From Neodiprion pinetum (lineage: Eukaryota; Arthropoda; Insecta; Hymenoptera; Diprionidae), in contig NC_060238.1 of NCBI RefSeq assembly GCF_021155775.2, forward strand, positions 2,156,001 to 2,220,000: a stretch of DNA of 64,000 nt. The letters are read 5' to 3'. Of the stretch, positions 24,601 to 36,114 are shown piece by piece (position 1 is the stretch's first letter; each line of letters begins with the position of its first letter). The position numbers were made by a program, and so were the translations under genes. The notes under the pieces were generated by a model. That model had not been told where the DNA came from and searched no databases. It saw nothing but the letters and a program-made list of their open reading frames with translations.

Positions 24601-25000
24601 GCGGTGCGAATAGTGCTGTGAATAATCGTTTCTCGAATTTTCATTCACGCGCCGATCGACCTGCAGAATTATCAATCGAAACGGTTAATTAATCGACTGA
24701 TTGGAAAAACGATTAATCTGAACGGTATTGATTTATCGATTAATCGCACAGCGCTAGTTTCGAGGTCTCCTTAAGATGTATTTTCAACAATTCAGTGATA
24801 GAATTGCCTCTGGCTAAACATGTGATTGAAAATTTCAAGTTTTTATGCGATGGTCATTGACTAGCAGGTATGTTGTTTGATTGGTCATTGACCATTGACG
24901 TGTTTAGTTGGGACGGTCTTTAAATGTACGATGAAATAGATTATTATCGAAGGTTGAACATCACGATGAATTCTTTGATCAAAAAGAATTACTTGAATAC
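20101..25000. other. Non-coding stretch with GC-richer patches
   Basis: A patch at 20240-20500 ends in CAG|GTAATG and could be an untranslated or short coding exon, but nothing downstream confirms it. A CT microsatellite lies at about 21576-21605. A GC-rich, AGCGAGC-rich patch at 22740-23060 contains a 22-base C run, and promoter-like GC-richer sequence lies at 23690-24470. A TAATC-rich patch is at 24660-24760. No gene is recognised. Confidence 0.5.
22987..23008 (+). repeat. Poly-C tract
   Basis: 22 consecutive C followed by T and six more C. It lies inside an open frame that would read as polyproline, but the frame has no other support. Confidence 0.95.
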
Positions 25001-28000
25001 ATCAATGACACGTTGAGAATGTTTTCGATTAAAAAAAATGCCAAATACGTGATGAGAAACATCAGAGGAATGATAAAAACAATAAGAAAGAATATAAGAG
25101 CCATACATACATATATATATACATGTATCATATACAGTTATATCCTATGTTACCTGTGTAAAAAAAAAATTTGTACACAAGAGGGATGTGGCGAAGAAGT
25201 GCATAAAGATTGCATGTGGCTGCGGTTTGATGGTGAAAAATAAGAGGACGTGGCTTAGGGTAGGGGGTGGTGGAGGGATGACGTCGTAGAAACGATACGG
25301 CCCTCTCAAGTTGAATCAAATCTTCGCCGCGTGAATAGGGAAGAATTGTTGCGGTGATAAAAGTAAAAGTAAAAATAATAATAAAAGTAAAACGTCAGGT
25401 GAAAGAAAATAGAGGAGGAGGAGGAGGAGGACGAAGAGACTTGACGGAGTTTCGTCTTTCGTCGAGAGCTTGCGAGATTTTCGTGTCCTATCGTAAAAAT
25501 AAAAACGGACCAACGGACGTGGCACGCGAGACGATCGGATGTTTCAGGTATAAAAGAAACACACCCTCCGCATCTCTCGCAACGTCCTCGTAAAGACTTG
25601 TCATATAATTTTCTCGTTCTTCTCTTATTTCGCCACTCTCGGCGATTCGATCGACGTGCAAAATAAACGAGAATATAAAAAAAAGAAAAGGGATAACCAC
25701 GATAAGACGAAAGAAAAAAATAAAAACACACACACGCAAATCAACGAATTCATTTCACACGACGAGAAGAAACATTCCCTAAAAAAATTATCAAGCAATG
25801 TTTTGTTTAAAAAATTTACTGACAACTTTTGGGCATTGTTGTTATTCAAATTTTATTTGACTTACACGACTCGAATTCTCTACCCTTGAATTACGAGGAA
25901 TACCGAGAGGCGAAGAATCGAGAATGAAAGAAAGAAAGAAAGAAAGGAAAAGCCAGGGATGTATGATGATAAATTTTATTATCCCATTATATCGCCCATA
26001 GAAAATGATCGCCGCTGTCTCAATTTTGGCGGCAGCGTTGTTGGTGGAGGGCGGTGGTGGGGGTGTGAAAAGGATCGTTTTGCGATTTTCTTGCTGATCG
26101 AAAGACATCAAGGGGTCAGGTTTTAAGGGGTGGTAGAAAATTCACGATTCCCGCTCGTAAAAACCAAAAACAGATTCGCCGCGTCCTGAAACGTCGGTCA
26201 AAAGAACGTTGCCGGATGAATCGCGGGATAAAGTGAGAAGGCTAAGGTTGATTCTCTCTTTTTCGGAGTCGGAGATGAATCTCGCGAATTTCTCTGTGTG
26301 TGTGTGTGTGTGTGTGTAGAACCACGAGTACATTTCACCGGCTTAAACCGCCTGTCACGGACAAGGTTCTTTCTCCCCTTTTTTCCCCCTCGCGACCCAA
26401 CAACCCCGTGGTGGAAAAAGACATTTAAGAATTCGCCACTACAAAGGTTATTTCGAGAAATAAAGTGCGGGTTTTAGTGTCGAGGAGAGGGAGGGGGAGG
26501 AGGACTTGGGAGGGGATGAGATGAGAGGAGATGAGACGAGACGAGACGACGATGACACCGTTTTCAGAATACACGTGGGGTGGGCCTCGAGGGTTTTTTT
26601 TTTTTTTGGGGGGGGTGCGGTAAACTTCTCTTATCGTCACTAGAAAAAGAAATCGCTTGCTCTTTATAACGCCGCGATTCGCGTCGATTTTTGTATCTTG
26701 ACTATTCGTCTGATCGTTTTATTCGAGTCGTTTCTGCAAACGTTGTAAAAATGTGTGCCGAAAGATGCGGAGAGAATCGTCAAGTTAAAATCTACCGTGT
26801 CAATTTTTTGTTTCCCTTTTTTTAATCCGTATTGAAAAAGCCTGAAATTCGATTTTTTCATCAGCTTGCAATGTTCCAATTTTCCGTTATCTCAGAGTAG
26901 CATGAAATTTACAACAGATTCTTATGATTTTTTTTTTTTTAACGCGTAAATCCAGGCGGTCTTGATATTCCGAAAGCGTATAATTCCGAATTATTTGGCG
27001 GCGAAAGTTGAAGTAAAGAATTGAAACTTTGAAGAAACGACCAAGCTTCGAATGATCGGAAACCCGACGGCTGAAAGTTTGACACTCCGTCAAAATTTGA
27101 TTTATTTTCACCGAGTTTGACCAGAAAAAAGTTTGAAATTCTCCGCCCTTCTTTTGCGTAATCGTATCCCCAGCCTGAGTCCCTTTTATCCCATTTTCAT
27201 TTTTATTCCGTTTCTCAACTTCGCCGTGCCATCTTCTTCTCGCGCTTAACGGTCAACGTTTATTATACTTGTAACTGTTCCCTCGCCTACAAAACGACAA
27301 AGCTGTCATATGTCTCTCGCGTTATGCGCTCCGCCGGCATTCCCGTGGCTCTAAAAAGTTGGAATTACTATACGAAGTGGTTTCGCCGCATTCTAACCGC
27401 GAGATGTTATTATAACAATATACCCTGCATCAACTCAAGAGAAATCAAACTTAGCAAAGCAAACCGCAAAAATCATCGTAATTTTCTTTTCAATTAAAAT
27501 ATTTATAACAAATGGGCGAGAATAATCTAGGTATCATTTTATGTGTCGGTACAAGAAAAAATATAAAAATCTTTTTACTTCAAATTCTATAAAGAAATTG
27601 AGAATTTTCATCTGTCTCCCAAAGTTTACTTTGATTCTTCCTAAGCTGAACAGTCAAATGTTTTTTTTTTTTAATATTTACTTTCATCTGGAAATGTAGA
27701 AGACTTGAGCTTGAGTTTTGACCAAGGAAAATAAATCCCGCTAAAAGTCTTCTCAACTTTTTTTTTTCTTCCTTCAGTTTCAATTTTTTCGTATAAGGAA
27801 ATACGCATTCTTATTCTGTCATTTTTTTTCTCATCTTTTTAGATTTTCTCTGCACGATCGTGTGTAATAAGAGAAGTGGAAAAAGAGAGGAAAGTTTTAA
27901 GGGAGGTAAGAAAAAAAAAAAAAATAAATGAATAAAAATAAAAAGTAAATAAAAATAAAACTTTTCGCCGAGTTGTATCGTCTGGGAATCGTATAAGGAG

Positions 28001-28449
28001 GGAACGAAACGAGAAACGAGGATTTCCCAAACCCCGAACACCGTTGCAAGCAATATAATGTTTACCTGCGGCGATAAAATAAGACGCCCGTCAAGAGTTA
28101 GTAGTTACATCTGACTGAGTTGGAACAGGGGAATGAGGATGAGGAGAAGGACAATGAAACGAAAGAGCAGCAAAGCAAATAGACAGAGTATCTGACTAGT
28201 TCGGTGAGGGAGGGGGGAGGACGTGTGACAATTGTATAACAAATCAACCGGGCGATATTGCTTTTCGCCGTACATATTGCGAGTAAGGACATTCGCCCGG
28301 GACTTCCATTTTTCGGGATCTCTTTTGTCGATTTCGAATAAGAAAAAGTAGAGAGAAGAGGTAAAACGAGAGAAAAAATAAAAATAGCGGTGATTTTTTT
28401 TTTTCAATCACTTTACAAAACATTTCTGAGAGAAAAATTATCTACGACG

Positions 28450-28765
28450 GATGAAACAAGTCGGAGAAACGGTGGTTTTTTTTTTTTGCGATACTTTTCA
28501 TCGTTACGAAAAGTTACGAGTCTGTCGGTACGTCCGACAAACTTTCGCGATGATTTCGAAAACGGTCGAGTGAAAAATCTGTAACTCATAGGACTTTGCA
28601 GTCTAATGAAAGAGCTTTGAAAGCAAAATTACGAAACAAAATAATTTCTAAGAAACAAAGGATTTGTAAATTTTTTTTTTTTTTTTTCAAATATAAATAT
28701 ACAAACTCGGTAAAACTTGATCGTTTATTTAGAGAAAGTATATTTTTGTTGGTTATTTTTCATGC
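28450..28765 (+). repeat. Dispersed repeat of unknown class, copy a
   Basis: This aligns by eye with 55410-55640. Shared pieces are AAACAAGYCGG, TTTTTGCGATAC.TTTCATCGT / TTTCGCGATACCTTTCATCGT, a GTGAAAAAT segment, CAGGACTTGGC-like and AAATGAAA pieces, and ATCGTTTATTTAGA.AAAGTA. The copies are diverged and carry indels. No terminal repeats or coding capacity were seen, so the class is unknown. Confidence 0.55.
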
Positions 28766-30362
28766 CCATCATTTGATTGTAAAATCCTGCAAGTTTAGAA
28801 TTTTTTTATCCAGCCGTTTTCGACATCTTCCGATTCCAGAGATTCGAGAACGCAACGATTCGTTGAAGTTTGAAGAAAAGTGATTTCAGAAACCGAAAGC
28901 AATACGAAAATTCATCAAAAAAGGAAAACGAAAATTAATTGAAATTGTAATAATTCGTGAAAGATGAAGAAAAATTGAAGCCGATGTGGACCGTTGTTTT
29001 TTTTTTTTTTTACGAAGTTACATGGGAGTAAATTTACACACGTTATACAAGATGCTGTTGTATTTTCATCTCAAGTTTGTTTTTCGTCTGACTCGAGCGG
29101 CTGCGTAGTACCAGCATTACATACGTGCATGTATATATACATATATGCATGTATATAAAGAGTACAACGTTTGATAAATAAAAACAAATTCAAAGATAAG
29201 CTTTAATTACGCGTGTATAATATTGTAGACTTCATAATTGCCGCACTTTATCGTATATTGTAAATGTATGTATTCGTGTAGATAAAATATGCATAGTATG
29301 CCTGTGTATTGCAACGGATGGGTGAAATAAGTTAATAAGGCGTGATGTATGAGCGTAGAAAGATGAGAGAAAAAAAAAAAAAATTTACGCAAGCACACCG
29401 AGACGAATTACGATTTAAAAACAGATGTCATTGAGAGCAAGAAAAAACTGATACATTATATAAAACACAAGACTTACGATTGTTCGGTAACGGATATATT
29501 TTTAAAGAAGAATTTTAATGCGGAAAAAAATTATTCCTTCGTTGATGTGTTTAGCACGAAAACAATAAGATTCTAAAATCAATAGTGAAGGTGAATAAAT
29601 AAGAATGGATGGAACAAATAAAATACGTTAACTGTGAGATTAAAATAACAAGAAATCGAATCATCGCCTTGTCGCAATTCTTTTATAACTCATTTTACCC
29701 ACAAGTCTACTCTGTAAACTGTTAATGTAGGTATACAACAATAAAATCAATCGGAATACAAAGAGATTGGATTGAGAAGGGGGGAAAATATCCTGAGAAT
29801 TTCCGTGTCACTGGTTTTTAATTCGAACAATGAATAATTCTCACGTATTGTATGTATATTAGTACATAACGCAACAAGTGCAGCGTTTACACCTTGGGGA
29901 ATTTTACACGCGAGGTTCTCGATGTTATACGCAATTTTTAATTGATAACGTTACGCGTTGCGTTGATTACATCGTTGCTTTTATATCATCAATTTTTTCA
30001 AACGATTTTTTTTTTTTTTTAATTTCTTCATCTATGACACATGCATAAAGTATTTTTCTACAGTAACTTGGACAATGAGAGGAAAAAAAAATGCAATTTT
30101 CGAAGTTCAGACGCAAACAAAAACTTTGCGTTGCATTGTTTCTCACAAGACATTAAATAATCGGATATATGTACGATAAATAAAATATTCAAATGTACTG
30201 AAAATTTTTATTTCATATACGTATAAAGTCGAAATGGTGGAGAGCAATAAATATGTGATATGTAATCCGTGTACGTCGGGTAAATAAATGTTACAGCTCC
30301 TGGAACTCCCGGGTCAAATGTTAAAATAAAAATCGACTAACCGCGGTTCGCAGTCAGTTGAT

Positions 30363-30910
30363 ATGGTAAATAATACAACATGTTTCGTGACCATTGGCAA
30401 TCAAACCAATATATCTGAAGACGTTCTAAGAAATTTCCTGTTGCGTCGATGTGTGTATTTTCAAAAAATTTTCAATCCGACTCGAAGGATGATAGAAATG
30501 ATATTGTTATATAGTTTGTTGTTCGTGGAGCAGCAGATAAGATACCGAAAGTTTTGACAAAATATTATCCAACTCTGGAACTCCGGTATTATACGAAATC
30601 AGTATTACAAAGATATTTGAAACGAAAAATAGACGAACGAAGAAATCGCATCTAATTAAGAAGATCAACGTCGGACATCTTCGAAATTTTTAATCAAGTG
30701 TTCCGATTAAATACACGACATGTAAGTCAGGTAAAAATTAAACAACTTACAATTCCTCGTCTCCTCGAAGCAAGATCACGTCACACAATACGACTGAAAT
30801 ATCACCAAGTTACCAGCCTGAAAAATAAAATAAATAAAAAACAAGTTAGCTTGATACAAATATGCAGAAAGATTTTCATTTCTCATATTACAAGTAATTA
30901 AGCAAATCTC
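30363..30910 (+). repeat. Knottin-unit flank, copy a (upstream of knottin gene 1)
   Basis: Two stretches here recur at 38400-38710 downstream of knottin gene 2. One contains ATTTCCTGTTGCG followed by AATGTGT-like sequence. The other runs from a TCTCCTCGA motif through ATCACCAA, a CCTGAAAAATAAAATAA piece and TTAGCTTGATAC. This shows that a larger unit containing the gene was duplicated. Confidence 0.55.
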
Positions 30911-31424
30911 TGAAACTAGGTAAGTATGTAAAAAAAAAAAACATCCCGAATTAATTCTCTCGACGAGCAAGGCTTGAGCTTAAAAATGAAAACAATTGTG
31001 AAAAATCTAGAGAAGAAATTGCGGACATTTGTTTCGTGCGACAATTTCTTGGATCTGTGGTTCTGTAATGATTTATATTGCACGCTTGGATTAAATTCCT
31101 TGTAATCATCGGAACGGGTGGAAAAATTTGCGAAACTTGTCGATAACATTGAACAAGAATAATTGTGTTTAATGACAGTTGAACATCAAAGGCATGGAAG
31201 AGAAAAAAGAATTTGTGGAAAAAAGAAAAAATTACGACAGTCTTTTTCCTAGAATCTTGCCGTTTCTGGAAAGACGTTGAAATTTTTCTCTAATAGTGGT
31301 TCTAATCGCCTCGCAATCGCTTTGACCCGTGTTCTCCGTCTCCGTTTGTGTCACATGTACGCAGAGACACACGATTATGGAAACTATCGCCGTTACGATG
31401 GGGGAACCAAACTGACGATGAGAC

Positions 31425-31460
31425 TATAAGTAGGTCAAGATCCGTGTCGAGGAGTCAGTA
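31425..31460 (+). promoter_or_regulatory. Core promoter of knottin gene 1
   Basis: TATAAGTAGG at 31425-31434 and a TCAGTA initiator at 31455-31460, with its A at 31457, spaced 32 bases. The same two elements at almost the same spacing occur in front of knottin gene 2, and the intervening bases are also conserved. This supports a real promoter. Confidence 0.75.
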
Positions 31461-31527
31461 CGACTTCATTAGCGACCAGAAGAAGTTCGCCCGAGGTATA
31501 AACGGATAAGAATTTATCGTTGAAACC
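31457..31527 (+). other. Non-coding first exon of knottin gene 1 (predicted)
   Basis: This predicted 5' UTR exon runs from the initiator A to the donor CC|GTGAGTAAC. It is joined to the acceptor TTGCAG at 32684, so the second exon starts at 32685. The matching exon of gene 2 is 35084-35156. It has no start codon in a useful frame. The prediction rests on conservation between the two genes and good splice motifs. Confidence 0.65.
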
Positions 31528-32747
31528 GTGAGTAACTTTCGCTGTCGATTTATATTCTCGGAATTCGACAGAGGTAAAAGGGGGAAGGTGAAATCTGTTC
31601 AAAATTTATGGTGAAGAATTTTTTCAAAGAATCATCGAACCATACGATGATAATTGTTCAATGCGATGACGTAAGCGTCGTTTATCTAGTTTTTTTTTTT
31701 TTTTTCAACGTTAAAATTCTGAAAAGATCCAAATTCGTTCGGACAATTTACGATGTTAAAAAATTCTTGTGCCAATTTGTACATATAACCGGTGCGATTA
31801 GTTTTTTATTAACCTTGCACCGATTCACGTTCAGATGTGAATAAAGAATTGACGTGAAAAATTTTGGAAAATAGAGATTGTGCAAAAATCCGACATCAGT
31901 TTTGTTTCTCTACGTTACGCAATGGTAAATAAATTACGCGCAGCGTTGTGTAAATTCCAAGAAATCAGAGGCTAAGAGAGGTCAAGTTATACTTGGTCTG
32001 TTTTCAATTTTTATTATCTCTATAACGTGGGCAGAATTAAGCAGATAAATTTACGAGTAAATAATAATTCACTGAATAGCGAAGGCTGGGTGCGAGTCAT
32101 TATTTTAAATTTTATTTTATTTTTTTATTCACGATTAATTCTCGCCTTGTGTGTTATACACTCAGTTACCTATTCTTTCATTCCCATTCGCCACGTATAT
32201 ATAACACAATGGGACTGGGAAAAACCTTGGAAGCGCGGACATGTTTCGATTCACAAGTGATTCACACACTATACAGTCATTAACTTGGAATTAGTTTCAC
32301 GTCACTTCTCTCTCACTCTCGCTGTCAATGTTTTAAAAGGAATATAGCAGATATGACATCATTCCTATATCTTATACGTTCGTTATAAATTTCCGCGTTT
32401 ATAAGGCATAAAACCTGTGCAGAGTCTTGCACAGATTTGCTGTTTTTTTTTTTTTTTTTTTAATTAAGTTCATTTCTCTCCAATTATGATGTAGAAAAAT
32501 TGAAGTAATCGAGGAATTTTGAACGGTAGAAGAAAAAAGGGAGCGCAGAAAAAAAAAATTGCCATTGGTTGAATTTCCAGATTTGATGTGAATTGAGATA
32601 TTTTATGCACGAATCAACGAGAGCTTTGGTGAAAAAGTGAAATCGTGAACGTAAGAATAACGTTGTTTTTTTCTTCTCTTGCAGTTATAAAGCGACCGTT
32701 TTCACGTTACAGAAAGAAGAAAACAAAAAAAAAGGCAAATATCAACC

Positions 32748-33667
32748 ATGTCGAAGCTTCTGTTTTTCGTATGCATCGTTATGCTGGTCGGAACCGTAAT
32801 CTCGGCGACCACGAGTTACGGAAATACGAGGTACTCAAGCTCCATGACCGTACCTAGATCCACGCAAGGAACAGCATGCGGCCGTCACGGCGACTCTGTG
32901 AGTTGATAACAACAACGTAAATTATAAGAACAACGACACGAATACGACAAGCGATTTGTTAAAAATATAAAATATAGCTGTTACGAATGGAGAAACCAAG
33001 AAACTAGAATTATAACAACAACAATAATAACGACAAAATATCTTATTCGTTTCACATATGAGGAATTCCATGCGAGCCGAACCGCAATTTTTGATTTTGT
33101 TCAAAAATTTTTCTCCAATTGTCCCAACTCTGAAAAAGTAGCCTGAAGTTTTTTACATTTTTTTTTTATTCAACTTTGTTATCTACTTTTGTCTCTCTCT
33201 CTTTCTCTCTTTCTGTATCAATTGTGTCTTTATTTTTAAGTCGAATCAATGAAACGTAAGCATCGCATATTTAACTATTCGTTTTTGTTAATTGTTAAGG
33301 GAGGGGAAAAAAAAGATAGGCGAAACAAATGAAAAAACATAGGTACTCAATTCTTTGTCTGTACAATCTTTGTGTATAACTGGTTTCCGGGTCTTTTTTT
33401 GTTTTTTTTTTTCTACATTTCTTCACTGTTGCGAATATCTTTTGATTTTTCCGATCACGTTTCGGACAACGTACAAGCAAGGATAAAAACCGATCTGTAT
33501 CGTAATTGAAAAAAATCAAATTTCAGTGCGTCGGCAGAAACGCCAAGCAGTGCTGCAGCGGTACAAGTTGCCATCCATACGCGGGGAGATGCCAAGCAAG
33601 AATAACCGAAGCAGATCTGGCCGAAGCCAGATTCAAGATACTTGGAACCAGAGAGAAGGCCCAATAA
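32748..33667 (+). CDS. Small secreted six-cysteine knottin-like peptide, gene 1
   Basis: Coding exons are 32748-32897 (50 codons) and 33527-33667 (46 codons plus stop). They are joined by a phase 0 GTGAGT/TTTCAG intron and give 96 residues. Residues 1-20 are a clear signal peptide and about 20 Ser/Thr-rich residues follow. The mature part has six cysteines spaced C-x6-C-x7-CC-x4-C-x6-C, the inhibitor-cystine-knot pattern. The first cysteine is in the signal exon and the other five are in the last exon. A hydrophilic tail with ITEADL follows the sixth cysteine. Peptides of this pattern in insects include omega-conotoxin-like/phenoloxidase-inhibitor-like peptides and venom or salivary knottins; which applies is unknown. 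Secretion and fold class are supported by sequence, but target and tissue are not. The intron carries the left end of a foldback transposon at 33057. Confidence 0.85.
33057..33185 (+). mobile_element. Left-end fragment of foldback MITE family, in intron of knottin gene 1
   Basis: It begins TATGAGGAATTCCATGC, 16 of 17 bases identical to the left terminus of the 60134 element. Homology continues through the shared CAATTGTCCCAACTCTGAAA stretch and fades near 33185. No right terminus was found nearby, so this is a truncated copy. Confidence 0.65.
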
Positions 33668-33724
33668 CCTGACACGAATAATTGTTTGAAAAATGTACTT
33701 CCGTAAATTTCAGTAATGTAACGT

Positions 33725-33730
33725 AATAAA
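33725..33730 (+). terminator. Polyadenylation signal, knottin gene 1
   Basis: AATAAA 58 bases after the stop codon. Confidence 0.65.
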
Positions 33731-33864
33731 CACAAAACGATGAAAATTAAGCATAAATATAATGCATACGTATTGTACGTGGACTTGTTTAATTTACACC
33801 CTTTATGTATAAATTTGCATACGTATAACACGTGTAACCGGCGATGCTTTGGAGGATGGACCGG

Positions 33865-34187
33865 TTTTGTTTCAACTCAAATATTCTTTATTCGAAAATG
33901 TGCAATTTTCTCGGGAAGTTTTTTTTTTCTTTCTATACAGTGTATAGTTTGTGAGTTGCAACAAAAAATGAAATTCCGCGAGACACGGGGAGGTGGATTC
34001 AAAAGGATTGTTATTGGAATCGCTATGCACGCGTTAGTAATTCTATTCTCCGTGTCTCAACCTCCTCGTCTCCTGCGGAATTTGTTTTTTCGCTACATCT
34101 CACGAACTATTCGCTTTATAAAAAAAATTTCCCGACAAAGTTGTGCATTAAATTTTCGAATAACGAATTTTTGAGTTGAAACAAAAA
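33865..34187. repeat. Long foldback hairpin downstream of knottin gene 1
   Basis: The left arm (33865-33996) and right arm (34048-34187) are imperfect reverse complements over about 135 bases. Matching landmarks include TTTGTTTCAACTCAAA, TTATTCGAAAAT, CGGGAA, a GTGAG segment and AAATTCCGC, all present in both arms on opposite strands. The loop is about 50 bases. It starts right after the GTAACCGGCGATGCT block that recurs at 39671. It is probably a foldback transposon (MITE); it could also yield double-stranded RNA if transcribed. Confidence 0.75.
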
Positions 34188-35050
34188 TGTATGATTCAAT
34201 TTAAAAAAAAAAAAAAAAAACAGGTCCGTACTTCACAGCATCTCCAGTTACGATGCTGGATTGCTGGAAATAAAATTCTTAACGCGTCCCTTTCGAATCA
34301 TACAACTATTGAGGGACGCATTTTCCAATTGAACCGTTGGATCGGCTGAAAACGTAACGCGTATTTCAAATTGGGACACCCTATGTATAGTGAAGAATGA
34401 AAATGCATGGATCGAAGATGAGAAACCAAAACAATATAGAAATTGAATCGCAAAAAAACCCCGAGTTTTGCTTTCTCCGGAGAAATTCTTCCGAGAAGAA
34501 TTCGAAAAATATTCCTGATAAGAATGTCCTACGTTTTATTTTATTTTTATCTTAATTTTCCCCCGAGTCGATAACGCGGCAATAAGTGAAATTCGTTGCT
34601 CAAAAAAAGGTGGAAAATAATAAATGAATGGAGATGAAAAACAAAACAGAATAAATGAAATTATTAAAAACGTGATTATGTTCGTGATTAAGAGAAGACA
34701 AATTATAACGATAAACATTGTTTCGAATTTATTAAACGACCGACACTAGAAATCATCTGTACAAGAATAGGCGATTGTCATGATTTTCAACAGAAATTTT
34801 ATCCAATTAAACCAGTTAGAGAAAATTATATCATAGAAGATTATTACTTGAAATTAGTTACTATCAGAGCGATGTCTGCCGCCGTTTGAGTTTGTTGCAT
34901 TCGTGCAGATACAATTTACGGTTACGATTCTTAATTTCCACTTTGTTATGCGGCTTGTGTACGCGTTAGGCACGTCAGAATCAACACTTGTTCACTCCGT
35001 CCACACGATGAACCGACAGGTCGCCTTTGTGTTGGAGAAACCCGAGAGGC
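34188..35050. other. Spacer upstream of knottin gene 2
   Basis: AT-rich sequence with no open frame of interest. A GGGACACCCTATGTATA stretch near 34373 resembles termini seen in some insect DNA transposons, but no partner end was found. The final 150 bases are the presumed regulatory region of knottin gene 2. Confidence 0.5.
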
Positions 35051-35087
35051 TATAAGTAGGCTAAGACCGGCGGTCGAGAAGTCAGTG
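35051..35087 (+). promoter_or_regulatory. Core promoter of knottin gene 2
   Basis: TATAAGTAGG at 35051-35060 and a TCAGTG initiator with its A at 35084. The elements and their 33-base spacing match knottin gene 1, and the bases between are also similar. Confidence 0.75.
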
Positions 35088-35156
35088 CGACTTAATTTGT
35101 AACGAGAAGAACATCGGGAGGTGAAAAAATAAGGAGAATAGCTCAGCGCAGAAACT
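35084..35156 (+). other. Non-coding first exon of knottin gene 2 (predicted)
   Basis: It runs from the initiator to the donor ACT|GTGAGTAA, equivalent to 31457-31527 of gene 1. The acceptor is TTGCAG at 36084, so the next exon begins at 36085, 30 bases before the start codon. Confidence 0.65.
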
Positions 35157-36114
35157 GTGAGTAATAATAATTTTAGATTTTTATTATCCTGAAAGGAATC
35201 GAGTGAAATGCGTGCAAAGAAAAGGCTGAAAAAAAAGGGAATCAAAAATGTATTGCTTACCAAGAAATTTCGATTTTTACAAGTGAAACATTTACACGTC
35301 TGTGTCAAAAATTACAGATAGAAGAATGTTTAAAATAAAAATTTTCAAACTCTACGCAACGTCGTTGAAATGCGGGGACGTAAGATCCTGGAAAAGATCG
35401 AGGAATTGTTTCGTTTTCAACATTCATTCGATTGGATTATTTTTGTGAGCGAAAAAAAAAAAATTCCACCAACTACGATCTGTTATCCTCAATTTTCTTT
35501 CTCGTCTCGGATCTTGGTTTATTAACAATCTGCACGGCAACGTTAAGTATAATGACCGTTGATATCGCAAGAGCAAAATACGAGTAATTTTTTATTCCTT
35601 TCTACCGTCGTTAAGCATATTTTTTCATTCTTTCGTTGTGCCTCAAGCTTTACTCAACAGCTGGAATTTCCGTGGCAAGAGTGAAAAAACCTTGAACAAC
35701 GGCACGTTTCGATTCGAGCGACTCTCTCGTTGATTCACTCGCAATTAGCTTCGCTTTAACTTTCTTTCTTTCTCTCACCGTTTCTCTTCCTATCTTCCAA
35801 GTGGAATAACACCGACTGTAAGATTCTCGTATCTCACACTTCGTGAAACTTCGGAACGAACAAGTAAGCAGCATTGGTTGTAAAAAAAAAAAAAAAAAAA
35901 AAAAAGAATGCAATCACAATAACCACGAAGAGTGTTCGTTTAATTGGATTGATAAAATTATACAATCAACGGATTCTCTGAGAATCCGTAATATCAATAC
36001 TTGAGAGAATCGTGCGAAATGAAGTGCATTTTTTTTTTTTTTTTCACCTCACTTCTTCATTACACCCGATCGTTTTTGTTGCAGATAAGAAAGAGAAGCG
36101 CGTAGTAACCAAGA

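Larger units (their letters stand above)
25001..31424. other. AT-rich stretch without a recognised gene
   Basis: Homopolymer tracts, GT runs (near 26296), GGA-rich tracts (near 25410 and 26480) and a copy of a dispersed repeat at 28450-28765. The last kilobase, from about 30360, is the left part of the knottin repeat unit and holds upstream sequence of knottin gene 1. Open frames here lack domains and splice context. Confidence 0.55.

Noticed and set aside
34365..34392. GGGACACCCTATGTATA resembling ends of some insect DNA transposons
   Set aside because: No matching inverted terminus was found on the other side within a plausible distance.
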